Of a DNA stretch of 64,000 bases, positions 21,607 to 29,863 are shown in pieces. The first letter of the stretch is position 1, and each line of letters starts with the position of its first letter. The notes beneath the pieces are model-generated. The model was not told where the DNA came from, did no database searches, and saw only the letters and a program-made list of their open reading frames with translations. The stretch spans positions 310,001 through 374,000 of the forward strand of contig NZ_LR535679.1 of the NCBI RefSeq assembly GCF_900699785.1, given 5' to 3'. The position numbers and the translations under genes were made by a program. The stretch is from Campylobacter showae (GTDB taxonomy: Bacteria; Campylobacterota; Campylobacteria; Campylobacterales; Campylobacteraceae).

Positions 21607-21694
21607 CTTTCTCCTTAAATTTAAGCTCAAATTTTAAAAACCGGTAGCAGGGCGGCGATCGCTACGCACCGCCCCCGCTTAAATACGGCTAAAT

Positions 21695-23656
21695 TTAAAA
21701 ATTTACGTTAAATCCGAGTCTATATTTGATCCCGTCGGCGATTAAAATTTCGTAGCGTCCGGATTTTGTCGTTACGTATTCGTTAAAGATATTATAAACG
21801 CTAAAATTTACGCTCGCGTTTTTAGTTAGCTTGTAGCTTGCGCCCGCGTCAAATAGCGTATAATCCTTTATCTCCTCGTCACCCGGTAGGCCGTAAACGG
21901 CTCTGGTTTTGCCCAGATAGTTCATCTGCGTCCAAAAATTTAGATCGGGCGTCGCGTCGTAATCAAGCCCTATTTTTACGGTATGAACGGGTAGATTGTT
22001 TAGAGATTTGCCCTCGTACGCGCCCGATTTTTGCTTTGATCTAGTGTAAACGTAGCTTGAGTGCAGGGCTAAATTTGATAAAATCTGCCAGTCTGAGGCG
22101 AGTTCGACACCCTTTACTTCGGCTTTGCCGATATTTACGCTCTCCCAGATACCGCGCCTATAGGTCTTGCCGTTATGCACGCAAGGAACGCCCGGGCGTG
22201 CGACGCAAACCGGCTTAGTGCCTAGACCGTCTTTTATCCGCGTATAAAACGCCATCGCCGAGACGTTAAGGCTCTCGTCCCCATATGCGACGCCGGCCTC
22301 GTAGTTTAGGCTGGATTCGGGCTTTAGGTCGCTTTTACCCAGCTGTGCTCCCATACCGCCGGCAAAAGGCAGAGCAAGCCCGTCGGTTCGCATCTTGATA
22401 TCAGGCGTCGAGTAGCCTGCCGATACGCCGCCTTTTAACGATAAATTTTCGCTTAGATGATATACGGCATAGCCGCGCGGAGATACGTGTCCGCCGTAGT
22501 CTTTATCGTGATTATACCTTAGACCCGCAGTTAGCGTGAGCGCGTCGGTCACGTCAAAATCGTCCTCGCCGTAGAGCGAAAAATCATACCTTTTTACGTT
22601 TGCGGCGTCGGCCGTCGTTGCTTTTTCGTTTAGCCTTTCTCTTCTGTATTCAGCCCCAAGGCTCAGCGTGTTGTTATCAAAAAAATACGTTCCCTTGGTA
22701 TTTAGCGTCGTCGTTTTTAGCTTGAGATCTTGTTGTCCGCTTTCTTTCATATGATCGTGGGTTAAAAAGCTTTCAAGCAGCAGTTTGTCGTATTTGCCCG
22801 TATGCGAGAGCGAGGCGGTATATCCGCTCATCTTTTCAAACGCAACGCTCGTATTATCGCCGGTAGCTCTTCTTAGCGTCTTGCCCTCGGTGCGCTCGTA
22901 TTTATTTACTACGCGGCGTAGATCCAGAGCTATTTCGTCGTTTTCGGTGGCGTTATACATGATTTTCGCGCCGAAATTTACATCCTCGTTTTTGCGGTTC
23001 GTAAAGACTCGCTCGTCTTCGAATTTATGAAAGTACCGCCCGTAAAGCGCGATGCCTAACACGTCCGGGATCACTGCGCCGTTTACGTAAAAGCCGGTTT
23101 GGTAGTCATCGTTTATCCCGCTTTTTCCCGCAAGCGTGTAGTAGCCGTTTACGTTTCCGCTAAATTCGTTTGAAAAGCCCTTGGTGATGATGTTTATGAC
23201 ACCTCCCATTGCGTCCGAGCCGTATAGCGAGCTCATCGGGCCTCGCACGATTTCGATACGCTCGATCGTGTTTGCCGGCGGGAGGAAATTTTGAGCGCTA
23301 CCGACCGCGCGAAGCCCTCTATATGCACTATCGCTGGTCGCAGGACGGCCGTCTATTAAAATTTTAGTGTATTTTTGACCAAGTCCTCTCATCGTGATAC
23401 CGCGTCTGCTAGCAGCTCCCAGCGTCGCTCCAAACACGCCCGGAGCGTCTTTTACGACGCTTTCTATATCTTGATGGTTGCGCCTAGCTATCTCTTTTTG
23501 CGAGATTACCGAAACGGAAGCAGGCGCGTCTTTGATATTTTGCTCAAAACCCGTCGCGCTAGTTACGGTAACTTCGTTTAGTTTTACTTCATCGGCCGCC
23601 TGCGCGCAAGATAGTGCTAGGCAAGCTAGCATAGAAATTTTAGGCATACTTTTCAT
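21695..23656 (-). CDS. TonB-dependent outer-membrane siderophore receptor
   Basis: This 653-residue protein has a signal peptide (ending AQA), a TonB-box-like EVTVTSATGF segment, a plug domain (IERIEIVRGPMSSLYGSDAMGGVINIITKG) and a 22-strand barrel ending in the aromatic strand YRLGFNVNF. An extracellular loop near residue 480 holds two cysteines (CVARPGVPC). The sequence style fits the CfrA/FepA/CirA group that imports ferric catecholates such as enterobactin. AAGGAG precedes the ATG. A Fur-box-like site lies in the shared upstream region with the AraC gene. The exact ligand is inferred, not shown. Confidence 0.9.
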   Translation of the reverse strand: MKSMPKISMLACLALSCAQAADEVKLNEVTVTSATGFEQNIKDAPASVSVISQKEIARRNHQDIESVVKDAPGVFGATLGAASRRGITMRGLGQKYTKILIDGRPATSDSAYRGLRAVGSAQNFLPPANTIERIEIVRGPMSSLYGSDAMGGVINIITKGFSNEFSGNVNGYYTLAGKSGINDDYQTGFYVNGAVIPDVLGIALYGRYFHKFEDERVFTNRKNEDVNFGAKIMYNATENDEIALDLRRVVNKYERTEGKTLRRATGDNTSVAFEKMSGYTASLSHTGKYDKLLLESFLTHDHMKESGQQDLKLKTTTLNTKGTYFFDNNTLSLGAEYRRERLNEKATTADAANVKRYDFSLYGEDDFDVTDALTLTAGLRYNHDKDYGGHVSPRGYAVYHLSENLSLKGGVSAGYSTPDIKMRTDGLALPFAGGMGAQLGKSDLKPESSLNYEAGVAYGDESLNVSAMAFYTRIKDGLGTKPVCVARPGVPCVHNGKTYRRGIWESVNIGKAEVKGVELASDWQILSNLALHSSYVYTRSKQKSGAYEGKSLNNLPVHTVKIGLDYDATPDLNFWTQMNYLGKTRAVYGLPGDEEIKDYTLFDAGASYKLTKNASVNFSVYNIFNEYVTTKSGRYEILIADGIKYRLGFNVNF

Positions 23657-23701
23657 CTTTAAACTCCTTATTTAAATTTAAACCCTATTTTACTATAATC
23701 A

Positions 23702-23718
23702 GATAATTATTATCAATA
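23702..23718. promoter_or_regulatory. Fur-box-like operator between receptor and AraC gene
   Basis: GATAATTATTATCAATA resembles the Fur consensus made of GATAAT-type hexamers, with another TGATAA just after. It lies between the divergent receptor and regulator starts, overlapping a TATAAT at 23694-23699. Repression of both genes by iron-loaded Fur is the simplest reading. Confidence 0.6.
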
Positions 23719-23770
23719 CTCTGATAAACGGTAGAAGGATTTTTTGTTAACGCTAAAAGGATAAAAGCAA

Positions 23771-24721
23771 ATGAAAGTCGAATTTAAAGATATTTTACGC
23801 GCAAACGAGCAAGAAATCGCGCAAAATTCGGCGCGCTACGGACAAAGCGCGTGGCAAGAGCAAGATAGAAAATGCAAGGTCGAGTTTTTTAAAGGCACAA
23901 GCGGCGCAAGCTACTGCAAGAGCGAAATAATCTGCAATAAAAGCGTAAAAAGACGGCTTGAAAGGAGCACTGGATACTGCTTTTTGCTCTTTAACGACGC
24001 AAGAAAGGACGCCGGGCTTAAGGCGGGTAAAAAAACTTTTTGCCTAAAGGCCGGAGAGTTTTGGACGGGGCGCGTGGATAGCGGATTTGAGGGCATTTGC
24101 GAGTATCAAAGCAGCAGCTACGCCGGGCGATGCATCGTGCTAAAAAATGAGTTAGCCAGCGAGTTAGCGGCTTTTAAAAATCTAGGCGAAGAAAACGAAA
24201 TCTGTATCCAAACGGCTAAGATAAATTTAGCCCAAAGCCTGATTTTACGAGAGCTTTTAGCCGTGAGCGAGTTTGAGGGTAAGATGCGCGAAATCTTTAT
24301 GGAAGCTAAAATTTTAGAACTAATCTATAAAAGCCTAGGCGCGCCCAAAACGCCCGAAGCCGATGAAAAAAAGCGCGATTTTAGCGACGAATACGTAAAA
24401 ATTTTAAATAAAGCGAGGCAAATTTTACTAAGCGACGTCCAAAATCCGCCCAGCATAAAAGAGCTAGCTAGAGCGTGCGCGACGAATGAATTTAAGCTAA
24501 AAACGGGCTTTAAAAGCTACTTTGGCGATACGATCTACGGGCTGCTAGCAAGCGAGCGGCTAAACGCGGCGAAAAAACTTTTAGAGCGCGGAGACGTCTG
24601 CGTGAGCGAAGCCGCAAAAATCGTAGGATACGCCAGCGCTCCGCACTTTGCAAAGATTTTTAGAGAAAAATTCGGCGTTTTGCCGACGCAAATTTTAAAA
24701 CAAAAGAAATTTTATACGTAA
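23771..24721 (+). CDS. AraC-family transcriptional regulator (PchR-like)
   Basis: This 316-residue protein has a C-terminal pair of helix-turn-helix motifs (PSIKELARACATNEFKLKTGF and VSEAAKIVGYASAPHFAKIFREKFG) typical of AraC/XylS. The N-terminal domain, with LERSTGYCFLLFND, resembles the ligand-sensing half of PchR-type regulators, which activate siderophore-receptor genes when the ferric siderophore is present. It is divergent from the receptor gene and shares its control region, which supports that role. AAGGA lies about ten bases before the ATG. Family firm, effector inferred. Confidence 0.88.
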   Translation: MKVEFKDILRANEQEIAQNSARYGQSAWQEQDRKCKVEFFKGTSGASYCKSEIICNKSVKRRLERSTGYCFLLFNDARKDAGLKAGKKTFCLKAGEFWTGRVDSGFEGICEYQSSSYAGRCIVLKNELASELAAFKNLGEENEICIQTAKINLAQSLILRELLAVSEFEGKMREIFMEAKILELIYKSLGAPKTPEADEKKRDFSDEYVKILNKARQILLSDVQNPPSIKELARACATNEFKLKTGFKSYFGDTIYGLLASERLNAAKKLLERGDVCVSEAAKIVGYASAPHFAKIFREKFGVLPTQILKQKKFYT

Positions 24722-24758
24722 ATTTAACGCTCTTGTAAGGCTTTGCGGGCGTTAAATT
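24721..24758 (+). terminator. Inverted repeat after the AraC gene
   Basis: AATTTAACGC (24721-24730) pairs with GCGTTAAATT (24749-24758) around an 18-base loop, directly after the stop codon. There is no T-run, so its activity as a terminator is uncertain. The remaining spacer to hemW (to 24989) holds several AAATTT words and no gene. Confidence 0.45.
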
Positions 24759-24959
24759 AAAATCAAAATTAAACGTATCGGCGCGACTTTTTAAATTTAA
24801 CGGGCGGCAAAAACGGCGGTAAATTTTAAAATTTAAAAGCTTCAAATAGCTTACCGGAGTCGGTTTTGCGCCTAAATTCGGCCTAATTTTACCGTAAACC
24901 GGCACGCAAGCTTGCACAAAAGCAAAATATCAAACGTCGCGCAATAAAGCCGTAAAATC

Positions 24960-24968
24960 TGCTAAAAT
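24960..24968 (+). promoter_or_regulatory. Extended -10 promoter for hemW
   Basis: TGCTAAAAT lies 22 bases before the hemW start, close enough that the leader would be short. Confidence 0.5.
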
Positions 24969-24989
24969 ACGGCAAAAACAAAGGTCAAA

Positions 24990-26042
24990 ATGCTTCTTTA
25001 CGTCCACATCCCTTTTTGCGAGAGCAAATGCCCATACTGCGCCTTTGGCTCGGTGGTGGGCAAACGAAATTTAACGAGCGCGTATTTTGACGCGATGGTT
25101 GCGGATTTTAGGGAGCAAATTTTAAAATTTGACGTAAAAAAGGGCGAGATCGAGACGGTTTTTATCGGAGGAGGGACGCCAAGCGCCGTGGATGGGGGCT
25201 ACTATGAGCGGCTATTTGAAGCAGTCGCGCCATATCTTGCGGCAAACGCCGAGATCACGACGGAGGCAAATCCAAACTCGGCAAGCCTAGCGTGGCTATC
25301 GCAGATGAAATCATACGGCGTAAATCGCGTAAGCTTCGGTGCTCAAAGCTTTTTTGAAGATAAGCTGAAATTTCTCGGGCGTATCCACGACGCGAGGCAG
25401 ATCTACGAAGCGGTCTCAAATGCCAAAACCGCGGGGCTAGAAAACATAAACGTCGACCTCATCTACAGCACGAAGCTAGACACCAAAAAACGCCTCGAGC
25501 AAGAGGCGCAAAATATCCGAAATTTGGGCGTTTCGCACGTGTCGGCGTACTCGCTAACGCTTGAGGAAAATACACCCTTTGCCGGCAAGATAAACTACGC
25601 AAAAGATAGTCCGAGGCTAGCTAAATTTATGATAGATCGCATCGAAGAAACCGGACTAAAACAGTACGAAATCTCAAATTTCGGTCAAATTTGCAGGCAT
25701 AATCTTGGCTACTGGCAGGGCAAATTCTACCTTGCCATCGGCGCTTACGCAGTCGGATTTTGGCGCGATCATCGCTTTTATAACGCTTCAAATTTAAACG
25801 CCTACGTCAAAAATCCGCACGCTAAAAAAATAGAAAATTTAAGCGCGGACGAGCTAAATTTAGAGCGTATATTTTTAGGCGCTAGAAGCATCGTGGGCAT
25901 CGATCAAAATAGCCTAAACGCCGAGCAAGAGCAAAGAGCGCGGCTGCTAAAAAATAGCGGAAAATTAAAATTTAAAAACGGGCGATATTACGCCAAAAAA
26001 TTCCTTACTGCGGATGAAATTTCTTTATTTATCGCAGGCTGA
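24990..26042 (+). CDS. hemW: HemW-like radical SAM protein
   Basis: This 350-residue protein begins LLYVHIPFCESKCPYCAFGS, with the radical-SAM cysteines in CxxxCxxC form, preceded by the HIPFC signature of HemW/HemN-like proteins. Further family sequence: ETVFIGGGTPSAV, INVDLIYSTKLDTKKRLEQE, YEISNFGQICRHNLGYW. HemW proteins are thought to carry or insert heme rather than oxidise coproporphyrinogen, although many are annotated as HemN. The Cys triad and the absence of the fourth spaced cysteine pattern of HemN fit HemW. The gene begins a plus-strand run with tatB, tatC and queA, an order I recall from C. jejuni. Confidence 0.88.
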   Translation: MLLYVHIPFCESKCPYCAFGSVVGKRNLTSAYFDAMVADFREQILKFDVKKGEIETVFIGGGTPSAVDGGYYERLFEAVAPYLAANAEITTEANPNSASLAWLSQMKSYGVNRVSFGAQSFFEDKLKFLGRIHDARQIYEAVSNAKTAGLENINVDLIYSTKLDTKKRLEQEAQNIRNLGVSHVSAYSLTLEENTPFAGKINYAKDSPRLAKFMIDRIEETGLKQYEISNFGQICRHNLGYWQGKFYLAIGAYAVGFWRDHRFYNASNLNAYVKNPHAKKIENLSADELNLERIFLGARSIVGIDQNSLNAEQEQRARLLKNSGKLKFKNGRYYAKKFLTADEISLFIAG

Positions 26043-26106
26043 TTTATGCAAATTTGAGATAAAAAACGCTAAAATGAGCGCTTTAAATAAAAATTTAGGA
26101 TAAAAA

Positions 26107-26511
26107 ATGTTTGGCATGAGCTTACCCGAGATCATCGTCATAGCCGTCATTGCGGTGCTATTTTTGGGCCCTGATAAGCTTCCTAGCGCGATGGTCGAGA
26201 TAGCGAAATTTTTTAAAACCGTTAAAAAAACGGTCAATGACGCAAAAAGCAGCTTCGATCAAGAGATAAAAATCCAAGAACTCAAAGAGGACGCGAAAAA
26301 ATACAAAGAAAGCATCGCAAAAACAACTGAAACGGTGCGAAAAAAACTCACCTTTGAGGAGCTAGACGAGCTCAAAAAGGGCGTAAACGACGTCACTAGC
26401 GGCATCACAGACGGCATAAACGACGTAAAAAAGAGCGTCGAAGCGGTCAAAAACCCGGGCGAAGCCGTCAAAAACGCCGTACTGGGCGATAACGAGAAAA
26501 AAGAGGCGTAA
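26107..26511 (+). CDS. tatB: Sec-independent translocase subunit TatB
   Basis: TatB binds twin-arginine signal peptides with TatC and hands them to TatA. The 134-residue protein has one N-terminal membrane helix (MSLPEIIVIAVIAVLFLGPDKLP), with the FLGPDKLP hinge of TatA/B, then an amphipathic helix and a Lys/Glu-rich cytoplasmic tail. The tail length fits TatB rather than TatA. Its stop overlaps the tatC ATG. A TAAAAT at 26070-26075 could give it a promoter of its own. Confidence 0.92.
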   Translation: MFGMSLPEIIVIAVIAVLFLGPDKLPSAMVEIAKFFKTVKKTVNDAKSSFDQEIKIQELKEDAKKYKESIAKTTETVRKKLTFEELDELKKGVNDVTSGITDGINDVKKSVEAVKNPGEAVKNAVLGDNEKKEA

Positions 26512-27266
26512 TGTTTGAAGAGCTAAAACCGCATTTAGTAGAACTTAGAAAAAGGCTTTTCATCAGCGTCATGACCGTGATCGTGATGTTTGTAGTGTGC
26601 TTTAGCTTTTGGAATCAAATTTTAGACTTTATCATCGCGCCACTGCAAAACACTCTGCCCGATAACCAAAAAATGGTCTTTCTCGAGGTGCAAGAGCCCT
26701 TTTTCGTAGCGATGAAGGTGGCGTTTTTCACCGGTTTTTTGTTTTCGTTGCCGATTATTTTTTGGCAGTTTTGGCTGTTTGTAGCACCCGGGCTTTACGA
26801 AAACGAGAAAAAATACGTCATACCGTTCGTGATCTCGGCGACCTTTATGTTTCTCGTTGGCGCGGCGTTTTGCTACTACGTCGTCGTTCCTATCGGTTTT
26901 GCTTTCCTTATAAATTTCGGCCAACAGCTCTTTTCTGCGATGCTAAATATCGGCGGCTACGTCGGCTTTTTTACGAAACTAGTCATTGCATTCGGTATCG
27001 CGTTTGAGCTTCCCGTTATCACCTTTTTCCTCGCCAAACTCGGCCTAGTCGATGACAAGATGCTTAAAAACTCTTTCCGCTACGCTATCGTCGTGATTTT
27101 TATATTTGCCGCGATCATGACGCCTCCGGATATCCTCAGCCAGTTTTTGATGGCTGTGCCTCTTATCGGTCTTTACGGGCTTTCTATCTTTATAGCCGCC
27201 CGCGTAAATCCGGCTAAAAACGAAGAGCCAGAGCAGGAAACCGGCGAAGAAAAAGAGGACGAATAA
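26511..27266 (+). CDS. tatC: Sec-independent translocase subunit TatC
   Basis: TatC is the polytopic receptor for twin-arginine signal peptides. The 251-residue protein begins with ELKPHLVELRKRLFIS, the conserved cytoplasmic head, has six membrane helices, and contains FLEVQEPFFVAMKVAFFTGF and FVAPGLYENEKK, both family hallmarks. The C-terminus is an acidic tail. It shares one base with tatB and sits 25 bases before queA. In Campylobacter the Tat system exports cofactor-bearing respiratory enzymes. Confidence 0.95.
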   Translation: MFEELKPHLVELRKRLFISVMTVIVMFVVCFSFWNQILDFIIAPLQNTLPDNQKMVFLEVQEPFFVAMKVAFFTGFLFSLPIIFWQFWLFVAPGLYENEKKYVIPFVISATFMFLVGAAFCYYVVVPIGFAFLINFGQQLFSAMLNIGGYVGFFTKLVIAFGIAFELPVITFFLAKLGLVDDKMLKNSFRYAIVVIFIFAAIMTPPDILSQFLMAVPLIGLYGLSIFIAARVNPAKNEEPEQETGEEKEDE

Positions 27267-27291
27267 TCATGAAATCAAGTAGGCTAGCCAA

Positions 27292-28320
27292 ATGAGTCAA
27301 ATTTTAAATCCAAACTCGCTTGACGCCTACGACTACGAGCTACCGCTGGAGCTAATAGCAAATTTCCCGACCTTTCCCAAAGAGGACGCGAGACTACTAG
27401 TTTACGAGCGGGCTAGCAAAAAAATCTCTCATCTAAAATTCGGCGACTTGCCTGAAATTTTACCTCCTTGCGATATTATTTTTAACGACACTAAAGTCGT
27501 AAAGGCTAGAATTTTCGGTAAAAAACAAAGCGGCGGCGAAACGGAGCTTTTACTAAACTCTCCGCTTGCGGACGGTAAATTTAGCGTCTATATAAAAGGC
27601 AAGGTTCGCGCAGGCAGCGTTTTAAATTTTGGCGAAAATTTGACCGCCGAGGTCTGCGAGCTCTTTGGCGACGGCTCGCGCACGGTCAAATTTAGCCAAA
27701 ATGACCAGCTTTTGGACACGGCCGCGCTTTATAAAATCCTATCTCACATCGGCCACGTGCCTCTGCCGCCATATATCAAGCGAAGTGACACCAAAGACGA
27801 TGAGAGCTGGTACCAAAGCGTGTTTGCTAAAAACGAGGGCGCAGTGGCGGCTCCGACGGCGAGCTTGCACTTTAGTGACGAGATGATTGCGCGCCTAGCC
27901 AAAGGCCGCGAGATAGCCTACCTCACGCTGCATGTGGGCGCTGGGACGTTTAAGGGCGTGGAGAGCGAGGATATCACGCAGCACAAGATGCACGCGGAGT
28001 TTTACGATATCCCGCAAGATACGCAAAATTTAATCAACTCAAACAGACCGATCCTAGGCGTAGGCACGACAGTAACGCGCTGTGTGGAGGAGTTTGCTAG
28101 AAGCGGCAGATCTAGCGGCGAGTGCAGACTGTTTTTAAATTTAAACAACAAACCCATCCGCCAAAACTACCTTCTTACAAATTTTCACCTGCCAAAATCA
28201 ACGCTAATCATGCTAGTAACCAGCTTTATCGGACTTGAGCAGACTATGCGGATTTACAAAACCGCCGTGGAGCAAAAATACAAATTTTACTCCTACGGCG
28301 ACGCGATGCTGGTTGTATAG
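27292..28320 (+). CDS. queA: tRNA preQ1-34 S-adenosylmethionine ribosyltransferase-isomerase
   Basis: QueA transfers the ribosyl part of SAM to preQ1 in tRNA to make epoxyqueuosine. The 342-residue protein carries the family motifs DYELPLELIA, IIFNDTKVVKARIFG, VPLPPYIKRSDTKDDESWYQSVFAK, GAVAAPTASLHFS and THLHVGAGTFKGV-type sequence (here YLTLHVGAGTFKGV). The length is normal. It follows tatC closely and is followed within three bases by the gene at 28323, so all are probably on one transcript. Confidence 0.95.
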   Translation: MSQILNPNSLDAYDYELPLELIANFPTFPKEDARLLVYERASKKISHLKFGDLPEILPPCDIIFNDTKVVKARIFGKKQSGGETELLLNSPLADGKFSVYIKGKVRAGSVLNFGENLTAEVCELFGDGSRTVKFSQNDQLLDTAALYKILSHIGHVPLPPYIKRSDTKDDESWYQSVFAKNEGAVAAPTASLHFSDEMIARLAKGREIAYLTLHVGAGTFKGVESEDITQHKMHAEFYDIPQDTQNLINSNRPILGVGTTVTRCVEEFARSGRSSGECRLFLNLNNKPIRQNYLLTNFHLPKSTLIMLVTSFIGLEQTMRIYKTAVEQKYKFYSYGDAMLVV

Positions 28321-28322
28321 CC

Positions 28323-29345
28323 GTGAGTTTCGCGTATATTTTTCTGATTTTTGCCGCATTTTATCTAGCGGTTTTGGGCGGTTGCTATTTTATGGATAAA
28401 TTTAGAAGGTCAAACGGAGTGATAAAAAAAGAAACGACGCAAAAAAACGGTACGAGCGAGACCAGCAAATCTAGCGAGGCAGACACGCTACCCAAAGTCG
28501 ATATTGCAGGCGGTTTGCTGTTTTTAGCCTCCTCACTCAACGAGGATGCGCAAAAAAACACGAACTACGTGCTGCTAGACTACGACATCGCCTATCCTAG
28601 GCTATTTTACGCAGATATTGCAGCCCTTGCAAAGCTCATAGATGCGATGGCGCAAACTTTCCTTTTAAACGTCTCAAACTCGACCGTTACGATCAAATTT
28701 TTGCTCTCAAACTACTACAAAAATAACATCAAATTTACCCTTAGCGTCCACTGCGATCACGACTTTTTTACGGTCAAAAGCGCGCCTCGAGTAAACATGA
28801 ACGCTCAAAGCCGCAAATACTATGAAACAGCGATGGCGCTAGCCGAGCAAAACGGCTCAAGCATTAGATTTGAGTTTGATCACGGCGTGCGCATTAGCAC
28901 CGAGATTTCGCTGCGTCTTTGCGACGATAAGCTCGATCTCATGCAAAGCTTTAAAATAAAAAATCCAAAAAATTTTAGCGCCCTCGTCGCCGAGCCAAAC
29001 CCGCACTCGTTTAATATCATCAAAAAAGATCTCGAGTTTATCGGCATCGACGTGAAGCCGAGCAACGAGTGGAGTATCGTAAAACGCCACATAGAGGATA
29101 TGATATTTCGCCCAAACGTCGTCTTTATCGAGGAGAGCCTGCTACGCGAGATAGATGGCGCTCTATCTACGCTTTTGATAGAAAAAAAGATCGCGCTAGT
29201 CGTGCTAAAAACCACGAACGCAGCGGTAAATTTAAACCCGAAAATCCGCGCCTGGACGCTAGTTCAGCCCTATCTATCCGACACTCTCGTGCGTATCTTA
29301 AATGAAGCTTACGAATTTGAGATGCAAAACGGGGATAAAATTTAG
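28323..29345 (+). CDS. Membrane-anchored degenerate HATPase-receiver fusion
   Basis: This 340-residue protein starts at GTG, two bases after queA. One membrane helix (residues 3-23) precedes a short polar linker. Residues about 65-200 look like a histidine-kinase ATPase fold: ALAKLIDAMAQTFLLNVSNS in the N-box position, FTLSVHCDHDFFTV where the D-box strand belongs, YYETAMALAEQNGSSIRFEF in place of the G-box helix, and ISTEISLRL as the final strand; the Asn and Gly signatures are missing. Residues about 216-335 have the rhythm of a receiver: SALVAEPNPHSFNIIKKDL, NVVFIEESLL with Glu where the phospho-Asp should be, IALVVLKTT, and LVQPYLSDTLVRIL lacking the Lys. No HisKA domain. I infer a catalytically dead signalling protein; its partner is unknown. 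Confidence 0.6.
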   Translation: MSFAYIFLIFAAFYLAVLGGCYFMDKFRRSNGVIKKETTQKNGTSETSKSSEADTLPKVDIAGGLLFLASSLNEDAQKNTNYVLLDYDIAYPRLFYADIAALAKLIDAMAQTFLLNVSNSTVTIKFLLSNYYKNNIKFTLSVHCDHDFFTVKSAPRVNMNAQSRKYYETAMALAEQNGSSIRFEFDHGVRISTEISLRLCDDKLDLMQSFKIKNPKNFSALVAEPNPHSFNIIKKDLEFIGIDVKPSNEWSIVKRHIEDMIFRPNVVFIEESLLREIDGALSTLLIEKKIALVVLKTTNAAVNLNPKIRAWTLVQPYLSDTLVRILNEAYEFEMQNGDKI

Positions 29346-29442
29346 CTTTTTGAAATTTTACTCGCATTTTTTAAAGCCCGCACAACCGCCGATTTTGTTT
29401 ATTAACGTCAAATTTGATCCAAAACCTCTAGCTCCAAAATGA

Positions 29443-29448
29443 TATAAT
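29443..29448 (+). promoter_or_regulatory. -10 box upstream of the broken VOC gene
   Basis: TATAAT 24 bases before the start codon, with CGGAGG as ribosome-binding site at 29461. The control region looks functional although the gene is damaged. Confidence 0.55.
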
Positions 29449-29471
29449 AAACCAAAATATCGGAGGCGCAA

Positions 29472-29834
29472 ATGAATAAAATAACCTGCATCTGCCTGGG
29501 CGTGCGAAGCATGCAAAGGGCGCTCAAATTTTACCACGACGGCCTGGGATTTCAGACGGATCGCAAAGACGACGACCCGCCCAGAGGCAGCGGATTTGGC
29601 GGCATCACGCTAGCCTACAACGCAAAAAACAAAGAGGACGTAGCTAGCGTCATAGAGCTAGTAAAAAAGGCGGGCGGCACCATCGTCAAGGAGCCCCAAG
29701 ATACGTTTTGGGGCGGATATCACGCGTATTTTGCCGATCCAGAGGGATACTACTGGGGGGGCCCGGTTTTAAATTTGACGAGGACGGGCTGCTCAAATTT
29801 AACTAGTTGCGGCGTCAAAGCGCTTTTATTTTAG
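29472..29834 (+). pseudogene. VOC (glyoxalase-like) gene, damaged by deletions and a frameshift
   Basis: The start (MNKITCICLGVRSMQRALKF) and core (GFGGITLAYNAKNKEDVA, DTFWGGYHAYFADPEGYYW) belong to the vicinal-oxygen-chelate family. Two lesions are visible. About 25-30 residues that relatives have between the segment ending DDDPP and GSGFGG are missing, which removes a strand and part of the fold. After YYW the usual EVAW is gone and a G7 tract throws the frame off: the reading frame continues to a foreign end at 29834, whereas another frame reads PGFKFDEDGLLKFN, the normal family C-terminus, and stops at 29806. A tract of five or eight Gs would restore that end. The gene is probably a pseudogene, possibly one that can switch. 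Confidence 0.65.
29755..29761 (+). repeat. G7 homopolymer at the VOC frameshift
   Basis: Seven consecutive Gs followed by CCC, exactly where the VOC frame departs from its normal C-terminus. Poly-G tracts of this sort mutate by slippage in Campylobacter. Confidence 0.75.
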
Positions 29835-29863
29835 CTGCTTGCCCGCCGCAAAAAGGCAAAATC

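Noticed and set aside
24990..26042. hemN (oxygen-independent coproporphyrinogen oxidase)
   Set aside because: The N-terminal HIPFC start and compact 350-residue length fit HemW better than HemN, which is about 450 residues.
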